Shown one piece after another: positions 1 through 57,301 of a DNA stretch of 64,000 nucleotides. Each line of letters begins with the position of its first letter. Within the stretch, counting starts at the first letter, position 1. A program made the position numbers and the translations under genes. The notes under the pieces were generated by a model. That model worked only from the letters and a program-made list of their open reading frames with translations. It had not been told where the DNA came from and ran no database searches. The stretch covers positions 161,492,161 through 161,556,160 of the forward strand of contig NC_090734.1 in assembly GCF_036898095.1 (NCBI RefSeq), given 5' to 3'. This DNA is from Palaemon carinicauda (taxonomy: Eukaryota; Arthropoda; Malacostraca; Decapoda; Palaemonidae).

Positions 1-2387
1 AAGTTATTTTTAAAGCAAATATTAAACTAGGACTTTTTTGGAAAGAAAGAAAAAGTCATATCATGACATTTTTTTGTCAGGGATTTGTGCCATGGTAGTT
101 TAAATCTTTTGGTTCTTCCACTTGGACTGAGGAAATCATTCATGGGAATTCTGGACGATTCCTTTCATGATTGAGTAAACGGTGATCGTGTTTTTATAAA
201 ATTATGATTAGCATATTATAAGAAGATTTATAATGTAATTTACTCAGTGTTGTATTTTAGTTGCATATGCCTATTGTAAGTTGGAAATGACTGATAATAA
301 TGTACAGATTTGCAAAAACTTAACCTAGTATTTATGAAAAGTGGATAACAGTACTGTTCTAACACTTCCAGTCTTATTGAAACTGCTGTACTTGTCTTGA
401 AATGTCTTTTAGTTTTAAATGAAATCTTCATACAATATTTTTCTAGTACATGTTTAATATATCAAAAAGTTATAAGGAGCCGTTAACGATAGTAAGCAAT
501 AGTAAGTTACTGTAGGAGCTTTATACATTCACTCAAAGGGAAACCTTTGAATTGAGATGTTTGTGCTTGCAGATATGCAGGAAAATTTTTGTTTTTCTTC
601 TTAGAAACTATGAAATGTTTTTAAAAAGCTTTTGAGTATTAATTTAAATGTACATAATCTACTGAGCTTTTACCTTCCACGATTAAACTAGATAAGGCTT
701 TTCATTAGCATTCCCAGTCGTCAGCCTTACTGATTTTATCATAGTATGGTTACTTATTAAATTTTTAAAATGTGTTTTAATCCACAGTATATCTGAAAGA
801 ATCTTCTTCCCCCTTTCCCTTAAGATTTTTATTACAATAGTCATCTTGTTTCTAGTAATAGTTGAACTACTGTGACATCAACAGGATTAAACATTCCCTT
901 TTGTATTAAGGCAACGTGACAGCACATTCTCCGTTATTTTTTAATACAGTATAGAAACCACAAGATTTTCTGTCATTTAAGTTATAGTTTGAAAAACTAT
1001 TATTGTCATTTTGAGCCGATGTAGGTTTGAAGAAGTATAGGCAGATCAGTTAGTTTTTTAAAGAGGGACAAAGGAACATCTTTAACAGTAATTGATATGA
1101 GACTGATTTTATTTTCCTGTACTTTGACCCCAAACAAATTTGGTTCGGGCAAAATTTTTCCCCACCTATGGAATCAACTGGTTGTGGAACAGCAGGTCAG
1201 TGTTAACCCTCTTCTTTACAGAAAAGCTTAATTATACTGTGCGTTGTCATGTTACTTTTTCTTCACATATACAATTTTCCTTTGAACTTGAGTACTTAAT
1301 AACAGTGGACATATTGGTATTTTTTGCTGTACAGGTGGCAGTCTTGTTTAGTGTACAGTACTATATTTTAGTTATAAATGCCATATTGTGCTGTTTTCTA
1401 TCATGTATATTATTTCTTAATTATATTATTCTATCATTTCACATACTTTATCATTAGGGTATTTATGTATATCTAACTCGGATGCTGTATAGTTTCTTTC
1501 GTCAAAATCAAGTTGGCCCTTTTATTTGTGCAAGATATTTAATGGAATTCCATCAAGAAATAATTGCTCATTCAGGACCAAAACTTACATTCCATATCTA
1601 GGTTTCTTATCTGAATTTTGCAAGAAGACAGTTTGTTTGTATTCAACTTACCACAACCTAATCAAAAAAAAGTTTTATGCAGATTTGTAGTACTGAATTT
1701 TAACAGCACAACATCTGTAATTGGCAGATGTTTGTGTAAATTATAGCTAGAAAAGGGAAATTAATTTACCCCATGCTAGGCAAATCAATTCATTTGAAAG
1801 ATTGTTAGTGTTTGTTGAAGTTCAAAAGTTAGAGAGCATCATGTGCGATGTACTTAACTTACATTTTAATTAACCTAAGCAAAGGAATGGTGTCATTATA
1901 TTTGATCTCCTGCTTATTATTGGTTGGGCAGTTCAAACATTCATAATTCATCTGATTGGCATAAACTATTGTACATATAGAATAGTAAAATTAATAGATA
2001 TTCTAGTCATAAGATTTTTCATACTGGAAGCAATTGGACCAAATCCTTATTTCATTGTTATTCGTTTGGTTTTATTCAACTCTGGTTGTAAGATTTTATT
2101 CACTTTTATCTGCTAAATTTGTCACATTGTTTACCGTAGGTTGTGTTGCCAAGTGCTTTTTATGTGTTTGTCAACTAATCATTTGATATTCATCACAAAT
2201 TTCCTTATATTTTTTATTACCTTGGTATTTGATTGTATCATTTTCTTCTGCACAATCACATGTAATTTTTATTTAACACTAGTCAGTGTGTAAATAAAGA
2301 AGCCTGTTAATATTGCAGTTTCTCCTTTTTCTCTCTCCAGTACTGATGTGTAGAATTAAATATTATTATTGTTGTATACTGTCTAAT
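1..2387. other. AT-rich sequence with no recognisable gene
   Basis: I see no coding region, RNA gene or named repeat here. The longest open frame (1140-1457, plus strand) is low-complexity hydrophobic sequence with no family resemblance. The AT richness and an AATAAA at about 2293 on the plus strand would fit a long 3' UTR of a plus-strand gene lying to the left, but nothing in the window proves that. Confidence 0.4.
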
Positions 2388-3840
2388 GCTTCTAAGATTG
2401 CATTCTCTGTTTTATCATTTGTCCTATTTCACATATAGAAGTACTGGGTGGTTTTAGAAGAGGTAGGGGATGTATGAATCGAATTTTTACAATTAGGGCA
2501 GATATGCAAGAAATATTTAGCCAAAGGCAAGGTGGACTATGTTGCGTTTATGGATGTGGAGAAAGCGTATGAGAGAGTTGATAGGGAAGCGAAGTGGAAT
2601 GTGATGAGGTTATATGGAGTTGGTGGAAGGTTGTTCCAAGCAGTGAAGTTTCTACATAGGTAGTAAAGAGTGTGCTAGGAAATGAGCGAGTGGTTCCGAG
2701 CGAGAATGGGGCTGAGATAGGGATGCGTGATGTCGCCATGGTTGTTCAATTTGGAGTGGTGAGAGAGGTGAATGCTCGAGTGCTTGGTCGAGGATTGAAA
2801 CTGATAGACGAGTGTGCCATGAGTGGGAAGCAAATCAGTTGTTTGCGGATGATACTGTACTGGTTGCAGACTTATTAGTGACAGAGTTTGGAAGGGTATG
2901 CGAGAGAAGGAAGTTAAGAATTAATGTGGGTAAGAGCAAGGTTATGAGATGTACGAGAAGGGAAGGTGGTGCGAGGTTGAATGTCATGTTAAATGGAGAG
3001 TTACTTGAAGTAGATCAGTTTAAGTGCTTGGGATCTGTTGTTGCAGAAAATGGAGTGGAAGCAGATGTACGTTAGTGTGTGAATGAAGGACGCAAAGTGT
3101 TGGAGGGTAGTGAAGGAGTGGTATAGAATAGAGGGTTAGGTATGAATGTAGAGTGTCTGTATGAGAAAGTGATTGTACCAACTGTGATGTATGGGTCGGA
3201 GTTGTGGGGATTGAAAGTGACGGAGAGACAGAAATTGAATGTGTTCGAGATGAAGTGTCTAAGGTGTATGGCTGGTGTATCTTGATTAGGTCAGGAACGA
3301 AGTAGCGGGGGTGAGAACGGATGTAAGAAATTATTTAGCAGCTAGAGTGGGTATGAATATGTTGAGGTAGTTTGGCCATGTTGAGAGAATGGAAAGTGGC
3401 TGTCTGCTAAAGAAGGTGATGAATGCAAGAGTTGATGGGAGAAGAACAAGAGGAAGGCCAATGTTTGGGTGGGTGGATGGAGTAAGGAAAGCTCTGGGTG
3501 GTAGGAGGATAGATGTGAGAGACGCAAGAGTGTATGCTAGAAATAGGAAGGAATGGCGAGCGATTGTGACGTAGTTCAGGTAGGCCCTGCTGCTTCCTCC
3601 AATGGCCTTGGTGACTGCGGAGGTAGCAACAGTAAGGGATACAGCGTATGAAACTTCCTTAGAGGTGGATAACAAGGAAGGGTGGGCTGGGTACCCTAGC
3701 AGTACCAGCCAAACTTGGCTGAATCCCTCATCAGGCTGGGAGGAGCAGAGAGAGGAAAGATCCCCTTTTGTTCCTTTGTTTGATGTCGGCTACCCACCCC
3801 CACCAAATTGAGGGCAGTGCCTTGGTAAATAGACTATCTA
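2388..3840 (+). mobile_element. Degenerate 5'-truncated LINE (LINE-A), RT C-terminal half plus 3' tail
   Basis: The sense part starts near 2437 and matches the same LINE family as the minus-strand copy at 61.5-64.0 kb. Recognisable pieces are GGFRRGRGCMN, a broken FADD catalytic region (about 2840-2860), CRMV-type text around GKSKVMRCTRREGG (about 2930-2970), and the FGHVERME-like and GRPMFGW segments (3370-3480). Many frameshifts and stops make it a dead copy. The tail at about 3580-3840 ends in GTGCCTTGGTA, the same 3' end found in the short solo copies elsewhere in the window. The first about 45 bases are inverted relative to the rest (see findings). It lies beyond the 3' end of the folate gene, in antisense orientation. 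Confidence 0.85.
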
Positions 3841-6025
3841 ATGCTAAGAAGTGATGCAATTGAAAAGATCTCATTCATTGGTTTGGACAATTTTATTATC
3901 AAATAAGTCTGGGCATTATGTGGATATAATTTACAATCATAAAGCTACACAGTAGCTAGCAGGTATTTAATTCCAATTAAAATTCACTGCATAGCCAGGT
4001 TACACAATTTTTACCAAAGCTGATCCTTAATAAAATCCAACTGAAATATTAAGGCTAATTAATTTGATAGCAAAATAAGTTCTGGAATCAGAATATTAAT
4101 GCTAGATATGCTGAACTCTTCAGAATCAACTTTAAAATTGATCAACTAGCCCTAAAATGTTTAGAAATTACTGCAGTTTTAGGGAAGAACAGCACAAGAA
4201 TGAAATCTTAAATCATTTTATCAGTAATAGCACCTCCTTTACACAGTACTGTGTACAGGAGATTTAATTAGTTAATAAGAAAAGGACTGAAATTTGGACT
4301 ATAATCACAAATCTAAATTTCTATTATTGTGCAGTCTGATCATCCACTTGCAAAACTTACTCCTTTGGTGATGGTTATAAGTCTTAAACTTGGCTAGGAT
4401 TCTCTGGCCTATGCTACGTGAAATGGATGAATAAATTTTAATACCAACACATTGCATAGCATCAAGAATTTTACAGTTGGTTTGTCAAGGTTTTTCAAGT
4501 TATCCACTACCTTTGCTCTACTCCAATAATCCTTACGCTGCTGCTGTTATGCTATGCACCAACTACAACCTAGGATGAAATGTAAGATTATATCCACTTC
4601 AAGCAATCTAGTCCCTACAGATATAAAAGATATTACAACATTACTGGTATCAAAGGTAATTCATAAAACCAATAGTAAAAAAAACGTGTTTAGCAATGCC
4701 ATTACATACATTATGAAAAACTTAGATATTCATTTTTCCTACTTTGCATGTTTTAATGCTTTCATTTCTTTTTCTTATGATTTCTTTCCCCACTTTTACT
4801 TATAATTTATTTATGATTCCTATTCATAAAAATGTCTCGAATATTCGAGTTATAGCTTTGCTGCCACAGCTAGTAAGAGATAAATGCTGTTATTCAACAC
4901 AATAGGTCCGAGCTCTTTTTCTCTTAAGATTAAAGTTCACAAGCATCCAATTATATAAATTCAGCTGACATTCACATCACTAGCTTTCCATATTACAAAT
5001 AGTAATTCACTTGGACCATTAGTTATCTCTTAACAAATTTACAGTACAATCACAATATATTGTATAAATAAAAAAAAACTAACTTCTAAATCTAGTACAG
5101 TAATAACTTCAGAAATTTATTTTTTAAAACCAATGTTTCATATATAAAAAATATGATTTTAAATAGTCTAATAGTTCAAAGGCAGTAGGCGATCGAGATA
5201 ATCTAGAAGGGACCTCGCTAAGTGGAGGGACCACCCAACCCTCTATCTAGTGGGGGCTATTTTCTGATTCTCAAACCTAGTCTCAACCATTAGTCAAAGT
5301 TTATGCAAAAGCAAATTGAAAAAAAGTTAGAACAAGTTTGGTATGCCAAAAAATGTTGCTGTCCAATGCACCTTATACTAAAACATACTGAACTTTATTT
5401 TGGCACTAGAATTAGTTTCCACTAATCCAAACAGAATAGTTAAAGTACTTTAGTTTCAAAGCTGATTCACTAAGCCAGGAAACCAGAAAAAGTACTTTCA
5501 CAGGATTCTGCTATCTTAAATGTTCATCTATTTATAGATAAAAAACTACAGTACTAAAGTTTGATAATAAAAAATAAAATGAGAAGTTTTGTAGTTAGTG
5601 CTGTATTTACATTACTGCTTGACTAGGTTGAAACAGGTTGGATGAGAAGTAAAACCATTTTAAGGCACAGCTAAACGTACGTACAAACATCCTTCTTCAG
5701 GACTAGTGTATCCACTAGATGAAGTAATTTTTGTGTAGCAACAAATAAACCATTTTTCTATAGAATACGAGCTGGAATATAATCTGCATCACGGATATCC
5801 AAACTATGCAAAAACATTTCAATTTTCAGACCCCATTTAAAGATACTGCTGATTTAGACTGGACTACTGTACTTGTATTCAACTAAAGTTCTCAACTTGA
5901 AACTTGCTTTTATGCTAAAATAATTCATAAGACAATGTTCTTTCCAGATACAGCAGTAAAAGATTTGAGCAATGAAGAAATGAAAAAAAAATATCTTTAC
6001 CAATAAATACAATACACTCACCGCT
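3841..6025 (-). other. 3' UTR and flank of the ALDH1L1-like gene
   Basis: There is no open frame of interest. On the minus strand, AATAAA signals occur near 5393-5398, 5116, 4806-4811 and 3892-3897, so a 3' UTR of about 0.6 to 2.1 kb is possible. Just after the stop codon (6026-6028) is GCG|GTGAGT at about 6022-6016, a strong 5' splice-site match, so a 3' UTR intron cannot be ruled out. Confidence 0.4.
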
Positions 6026-49654
<43,629 letters not shown>

Positions 49655-50656
49655 TCTGTCCAAAAGGCTCTGAAATTGAGAAAAAATATGAATAATTCAC
49701 CATGGTACATAAACATGCCAACCTTCATGTACAGTATGTTTCGATAAACATAAATTGGAGTCTTTGTATATCAGCGGCCAATTCCTAACCCAACCTACAA
49801 ACTGTCCCCTTACATACTTAACTAACAGGGGAGGGTGTAACAGCCCCCAATGAGCCCCCTTAGACTGCCGTATTCATAGCTGGCCATCATCATACATACA
49901 GGCAGCCGCTATCATACATACATCCCCATAAATTAATGGATAAATATATTTGTTCCATTGTATGATATTGTTATTAGATTAAAAGGGAAATAGTAATTGC
50001 TCATACATGGCACTGGAAGTCAAGTTTAAAATACTGCCGAAATGTAAAAAAAAATCAAATGTATATAATAGGTTAGGTTAGGTCAAGTTCTGAATATACT
50101 TTTGAATAAAACTGGGGAAAATTTGAGCTTTATGATCTACGAGGATCTCCTATAGGAAAGTCTCCAATAGTAACTATAGAAGATGAACCCTGTTCTGTCC
50201 CTTCTACCCTATGAACAAAATCAAACTTACACAATGAGAGACTGGGTTGTCCGGAAGCTCTATGACGAATGTAAGAAAACAAAAATGAACTTACCTTTCA
50301 TATCCCAACCATCATGGCTGGGTCATGGGACTCTTTGCAATGTACTGTACTTCTAAATTAATAATAAAAAAAAACTAATCATAGCCATATTTATGTAGCT
50401 ATTCCAAATTACCTTAATAAAATAAAATTATAAAGTTTATGTTTCTAAAATAATTCAAGTCTCTTCAACCATTATTATACAATAACACATGCTCAAAACC
50501 ACAAGTCAAAATACATGTGTGTAGTACTTGATCTATTATATTCATACTAATTATTAAAAACTTGATTGACAGTCTTTAATATGAAGAATTATCCATAAAG
50601 GTAAGATCATTATTCCCTGCAAATTGAAAAGCTAATTATAATTCCAAATTAAATCA

Positions 50657-50977
50657 ATGGAAGTTTTATACCAGCTGTGACCAAGTTGTGAAATGATCTT
50701 CCTAATCGGGTAGTTGAATCGATTGAACTTCAAAAGTTCAAACTTGCAGCAAATGTTTTTAGTCTGAACAGGCTGACACGTAAGTCTTCTTATAATTTAT
50801 ATATGAAATATGTTTTGATGTTGTTACTGTTTTCAAAATATTTTATTCTATTTGTTCAATATTTCTCAGATCGTTTATTTATTTCATTTCCTTTCCTCCT
50901 CAATGGGCTATTTTTCCCTGTTGGAGCCCTTGGGCCTATAGTATCTTATTTTTCCAACTAGGGTTGTAGCTTAGCTA

Positions 50978-51037
<60 letters not shown>

Positions 51038-51038
51038 T
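50657..51038 (+). mobile_element. LINE 3' end (ORF2 C-terminus, 3' UTR, (TAA)n tail)
   Basis: Encodes a broken SFIPAVTKL-stop-NDLPNR then VVESIELQKFKLAANVFSLN, a common C-terminus of CR1/L2-like LINE ORF2. The 3' UTR with TCCCTGTTGGAGCCCTTGGG and a (TAA)n tail follows. It is the source of the shorter (ATT)n-linked repeats at 20803 and 52144. Confidence 0.8.
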
Positions 51039-52143
51039 AGAGGGGAAAAGGAGTTTACCCTTAATTACAAATAATAAAAGTGAATTAAGCAATAGAACAT
51101 TTCAACTAATTAAAACTTATTAAAAAGTAAGTATGGTATTACTAGCCAGTACAAACTCTTTCTCAATTCCTTATGAGATAATAAAAAAAATGTTTATTCT
51201 GTTAAAACATCCGAAGGAATGTTTAGAGAAAATGTTATGAAAGAATCTTATTGAAATTCGGGGAATTTTTCTTTTTTGTCTCAGTTTACACTTGCAGTAT
51301 ATTGCAAAAATCATGAGATTATATTAATAAAATATTAACTATCTATACGAAAATCCTGCACACTGCCCTGAATATTTTAAAATTACTTCTCAAATTTTAT
51401 CATTTTTATCCAGAGACGGGTTCCATATATATAATTGTTAGATATTTCTATTAGTTTCATCTACAGTAATTGAAAAACATCATCACTTTTTTTCATATTT
51501 TAAAGCAAGAAAACGCAAGAATGGATAGTTAAAGTCTTGAGCAAACTCTATATGGGCACTCAGTAAAGTGCAAGCCTCCGCCACAGCAGCTTCTTTCTCG
51601 ACCTTTTGCTTGACCGTGACCTTGACCTTCTAAAATGTAACAATTTCCATCATTTTTACTTAACAGTTAATCCCAGCGTTTCATTACTCTACGAATCAAA
51701 TTGTGGCCAGGAAGCTGTTCACAAACACACACAACACACACACACACATAACCTCCTCCCAACTTCGTTGGCAGATGTAATAAACATCTAAGCCTATAGG
51801 CGATTCTAATAATCTGTTATATTCATTCATACATTTCTCCTGTTTAAGCGTCTATTTACTTACGTACTGGCATGAAACTATTATAACGTTGTAACAACTA
51901 AGAATATTTCATGTAAACATTAACATAAAACTGGAATTGAATTTAAACTATTTTCATCTCATATATTAAACCATTACAAATCTATATCTTATGACTTATA
52001 AAATAAAATCTAGAAAGATAAAGGAAATAATGAATGATTAATATCTATCATAATACAGGGATAAGATCATGAGAAAAATGTGTTTAAACAAAGTATTACT
52101 TTCATGATAATATTACAAGATTGCAATCGATACATTTCATAAC

Positions 52144-52400
52144 ATTTATTATTATTAATATTATTACTACTAGCCAAGCTACAACCCTAGTTGGAAAAGC
52201 AAGATGCTATAAGCCCAAGGGCTCCAATAGGGAAAAATAGCCCAGTAATGAAAGGAAATAGATAAATGATGAGAACAAATTAACAATAAATCCTTCTAAA
52301 AACAGTAACAACGTCAAAACAGATATGTCATTTACAAACTATAAAAAGACTTATGTCAGCCTGTTTAGGGATTTGAAAGATAAGATTGTCTCTTGGTAGC
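52144..52400 (-). mobile_element. LINE 3' UTR copy, minus strand
   Basis: (TTA)n-like start, AAGCTACAACCCTAGTTGG, AAGCCCAAGGGCTCCAATAG, and on to AAGACTTATGTCAGCCTG, which is the reverse complement of the matching part of 50657-51038. A (GT)n tract follows at 52410-52444. Confidence 0.8.
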
Positions 52401-52407
52401 AAAAAAG

Positions 52408-52446
<39 letters not shown>

Positions 52447-52554
52447 TTACCTAAACCCTGGTTACTAGGTAAATATTTAGAAAAATTACAGAAAATTAAC
52501 TATAGTTATTTTAAAACTCCCTACCAGCTAATTTAATAGCCCAGAAATATCAAA

Positions 52555-53508
52555 AGTTTCAGTGTCAATGTATTCATACAGTTTCAGTGCTAATGTATTC
52601 ATACAGTTTCAGTGCCAATGTATTCATACAGTTTCAGTGCTAATGTATTCATACAGTTTGTGCTAATGTATTCATACAGTTTCAGTGCCAATGTATTCAT
52701 ACAGTTTCAGTGCCAATGTATTCATACAGTTTCAGTGCTAATGTATTCATACAGTTTCAGTGCCAATATATTCATACAGTTCATGTCAATATATTGATAC
52801 AGCTTCCATGTCAATGTATTCAGACAGTTTGCGTCAATATATTCATACAGTTCGTGTCAATACATTCATACAGTTTGTGTCGATGTATTCATAAAGTTTG
52901 TGTCAATGTATTCACACAGTTTCATTGCCAATATATTCATGCAGTTCCAGTGTTAATGTATTCACAAAGTTTCAGTATCAATGTATTCATTAAGTTTCAG
53001 TGTCAATGTAATCATTAAGTTTCAGTGTCAATGTATTCACACAGTTTCAGTGTCAATGTATTCATTAAGTTTCAGTGTCAATGTATTCACACAGTTTCAG
53101 TGTCAATGTATTCACACAGTTTCAGTGTCAATGTATTCACACAGTTTCAGTGTCAATGTATTCATTAAGTTTCAGTGTCAATGTATTCATTAAGTTTCAG
53201 TGTCAATGTATTCACACAGTTTCAGTGTCAATGTATTCACACAGTTTCAGTGTCAATGTATTCACACAGTTCTAGTGTCAATGTATTCACACAGTTCTAG
53301 TGTCAATGTATTCATACAGTTCTAGTGTCAATGTATTCATACAGTTTCAGTGTCAATGCACTGATACAGTTCGTGTCAATGTATTAATACAGTTCCAGTG
53401 TCAATGCATTCATAAAGTTCAAGTATTAATGTATTAATACAGTTCCAATGTCAATGCACTGATACAGTTCGTGTCAATATATTGATAGAGTTTCAGTGGC
53501 AATGTATC
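52555..53508. repeat. 25-bp minisatellite, about 38 copies
   Basis: Tandem unit close to CAGTTTCAGTGTCAATGTATTCACA, with CATACAG, CACACAG and CATTAAG variants and some shortened units at both ends. Units are most uniform around 53000-53260. The translated repeat (SFSVNVFTQF and similar) is not a gene. Confidence 0.97.
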
Positions 53509-54780
53509 CTTTACTATTATTACAAAACATACCTAAACTATGGCAATGAACTTTTGTTATTCAATTCACCAAAGACATAATTTTCTCCATAAAACACACA
53601 TTTACCATTCCAGTTACTTTTATGTATGTAATTGTCATAATTGGAGTAATCCACGTATATTTATCCAATAACAACTTACATAGCACATCTATAGAAACAA
53701 CTATAAACAATAATAGCATAGCTAGCAACCTTAAGAAATGCTGAGCAATGCTACTCTTCACCAACAAACCCCCCCCCCTTCAAGAACCCTGTCCTTGAAA
53801 GAATATAATTCCTCCAAGAGCTCCCCCCTCCCCCTTCTATTGTCTAATCTCTTGTTGACAACAGGAGATCCTTCTCTGGTAAAAAAAAAAAAAAAACATC
53901 GAAATATTTACTTACATAAACAACCAAAAGTATATTAGTGAAAATAATGAAATTGTCCTGTAAGGAATTAACAGTGACATTCGTTCACGTGACAAGAAAA
54001 TAAGTAAAATGCTTATAAGAGTAAATTTACATTCAATGTAAATTGACAAGCTTCAAACATTAAATATACAAACTACGTATATTTGTTTCATTTGAAATTC
54101 CCGCGAACAAATACACTTGTGACGCAACAGAAAAAAAAAGTTAGCTAAATCAGCTGGACTTTAAACAATACCGGTACTGTGAATATGATTTCAGAATACC
54201 CTGTTATTTAACTCTAATATAACTTGATATATTATCATTCTGTTATAAAGTTATTTACGGACATGCGCAGTGAAACCAGATTATATAAAATCGATGTCTT
54301 GCGAGCCGAGAGAGAGTGAGTGAGTGCATATAACAACAGACAGCTGAGCCAACGTGGCTTGTCTGTCTAAGACAGATTTTTACTTCTAAATGAAATACTA
54401 TATTAACTCTTTATAATATAAATATTTAACTTACTTGAATTATCTTCTTAATTCAAAGGGAAGAAATGTATATTAACGAAGAATGGGTTAAGTGCAGTCC
54501 GGGAGAACACGACAATAATGGTCTTCTATAAATACAGACAGCCCTTTTGCCACCTCGCTCTCCACTGACGTACTTCACATCCAAGCTGTCTTAGCTGTGC
54601 ACACTTGTGAATGTTGTAACTGGTTTGGCTATGTACAAAAAAAGCATACTTACGTTGTCGTCCTGGTTGGACAGGTGGGTTTTTAACATAATACTCCATA
54701 GTAACATAAAAATCTCCACGCGTACAATGCGACATTTCATCCAGCATTGATTAAATTATTAAATTCACATTATTTCAAGG
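53509..54780. other. AT-rich sequence without recognisable genes
   Basis: No exon, RNA gene or repeat family was recognised. A 73-codon minus-strand frame at 54526-54747 has no family features. Confidence 0.4.
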
Positions 54781-55468
54781 CATGGAATTCTGAAAGGTCA
54801 AATCATCCATATGTTTTACGACCATGAATGCACTACGACACTGAATATTATGTAACACGTTTGGCTGGCATCCAAACAATTGTATGGTAGCCAACTCTTC
54901 ATGATTTTACCTGGCTGGTGCTAAACCGCCTGTACATTTGCGAACAGGCGAACATGATGGTGGTGGAGTTGTGCTGTCAATATCCTTCCCCCCTTTATAC
55001 TTCCCTCACCACTCGCTATATCTCTCGCCTGCAACGGTGCAACTGACGAGCAAAATAGAGCGCGAGTAGCTGCACCCGGGGCCCGGGGGTCTGTTGGAAC
55101 AGCGCGAGACAACCGATTTTGGCTCTCAGTCCAACGAGCAAATTTTCACACACACACACTGTCACACTTCTTGGGGATCCGGCGCCTGCCAAACCAACCT
55201 ATTCTCTTTTTTAGTTTGTTTTCCTTCACTATTTTAAATGTTGATTAATAAATATTTTTATTTATCAGTATTATGTATTATCTGTAAATCAGAAATTAAA
55301 CTTTAAGTCTTCTTTTGTTTTTTTGTTTTTTTTTTCATTGGAGTTGTTCGGCCACGTGTCGTCAATATTTATTTTCCTGATATAACCAGTAATGCACGAG
55401 TGAAAGCTCTTGACATATCACAGACACGTCAGTTAAATAGTTTAAAAAATATACCCACAATATATACA

Positions 55469-55574
<106 letters not shown>

Positions 55575-55654
55575 TGATTTCTACTTAAGACCACATTCTT
55601 TCACTCTCCCAGAGAAATTTATGAAACCCGCGAGCTTCAAACAATAATTCAAGA

Positions 55655-55685
<31 letters not shown>

Positions 55686-56765
55686 TTCCACCTAAGACCA
55701 CATTCTTTTACTCTCTCCCAAAGAGAAATTTATTAAACACACGACCTTCCCAGAGCAATCCAAGCAAAAAAAAAAATAGTAATAATTTTAAAATTGATAT
55801 TATGAAAGAGTCGATATTGGAAATGATAAAAATAGGCAGAGTTGGGTCACAGCAGTGATCTTGCATTTAAAATGTAACGCACAAGCTATTGGCAAATGCA
55901 CTCGCTTGCAGATACTGCATCACCACGCGTGGAATGTCCTCAACAAACATTCGAATATAAGCCAATACAACTGATAATAACAAAGATAAGATGAATAAAT
56001 ACAGTAATAAAACAATGTTTTATCAATTAATACGGAATAACCTGCCATCTATTTCATATGAAACCTGTTTGTTGATTTTTGTAGATAGAAATCATAGGCG
56101 TGGGATTCAAGTTAGGCCTACCCTAGCCCACAAAATGTAACAAAATTCAATTTACAAACAATTCGACTAATAAAACAGCTTATTGGAACCAATTAAGTTT
56201 GTGAGTTGTGGAACTTAAGTATAAATTTAAGAAAAAAATATTAAATGAGTCATAGTACAAGGGGAGCAAAAAGAAAAAAAAAACAATGAATGTCAACTTT
56301 AAGTATTCCATGAGATTAAAATAATGTCATTATTTACAAATAAATATATATATTAAAGATGAAAACGTAGAAATAATAGGTACTGAATGCATGAGAAAAT
56401 TGTTACTAACGGGGCACTAGGCTTAATACGATAAGATGTTGGTCTACCACTTCGGCCATGAATGACAGATGTAAGGGACAAACAGCCCTATAGACTAACT
56501 ACATACACATACTCAGAGCCCAAACTCATCTTTATCAAGCAAGAACCAGGGAGAACCAGACATTGGCTGTTGATGACTCAGCATGTAGACCTATAGACTC
56601 ACCCAAACCAAAATATCTAGCTCAAAGGGATGGTGAAGTTACAGATACTACAAGAAACTATCGAGCTTGAGCGACGCTCGAACTCCCGTCCAACATGTTG
56701 CCAGGAGATGGTGCTTTGGTCTAGATACTTCACTGCTTGTAGTCTGTATGAGTAAATTCTCAAGA

Positions 56766-56808
<43 letters not shown>

Positions 56809-56848
56809 GTATAAATGTCTTTCAGTACTTGCAATTATCCACACGTAA

Positions 56849-56851
<3 letters not shown>

Positions 56852-56901
<50 letters not shown>

Positions 56902-56936
56902 GGTACGTGACTGTGGCAAGTAGATAAAATATCCGC

Positions 56937-56972
<36 letters not shown>

Positions 56973-57025
56973 TAACCCAGAGCTGAGATGAACCCAGAAT
57001 TGAGATGTCTGAGCTTAGTAAGCTG

Positions 57026-57074
<49 letters not shown>

Positions 57075-57125
57075 AACCCAAAATGAGATGAACCCAGAAT
57101 TGAGATGTCTGAGCATAGTAAGCTG

Positions 57126-57181
<56 letters not shown>

Positions 57182-57260
57182 CTAACCTAAAATGAGATGA
57201 GAGAGAGAGAGAGAATCTAACCTAAAATGAGATGAACCCAGAATTGAGATGTCTGAGCTT

Positions 57261-57299
<39 letters not shown>
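56852..57299. repeat. Composite (CT)n/(GA)n and unique-spacer repeat array
   Basis: (CT)n at 56852-56899, then alternating (GA)n blocks (about 56938-56970, 57031-57070, 57129-57178, 57264-57298). These are separated by copies of a spacer containing TCTAACC, GAGATGAACCCAGAATTGAG and ATGTCTGAGC at about 56971, 57072 and 57214, with one shortened copy near 57180. Confidence 0.92.

Positions 57300-57301
<2 letters not shown>

Noticed and set aside
1140..1457. 105-codon plus-strand frame
   Set aside because: AT-rich, hydrophobic low-complexity text with no neighbouring exon evidence.
52612..53275. Open frames reading SFSVNVFTQF-type repeats; also considered as a CRISPR array
   Set aside because: Translation of a 25-bp tandem minisatellite. 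There are no unique spacers, and the host is eukaryotic.
54526..54747. 73-codon minus-strand frame as an upstream ALDH1L1 exon or leader
   Set aside because: No leader-like composition, and no donor that would join exon 1 in frame was identified.
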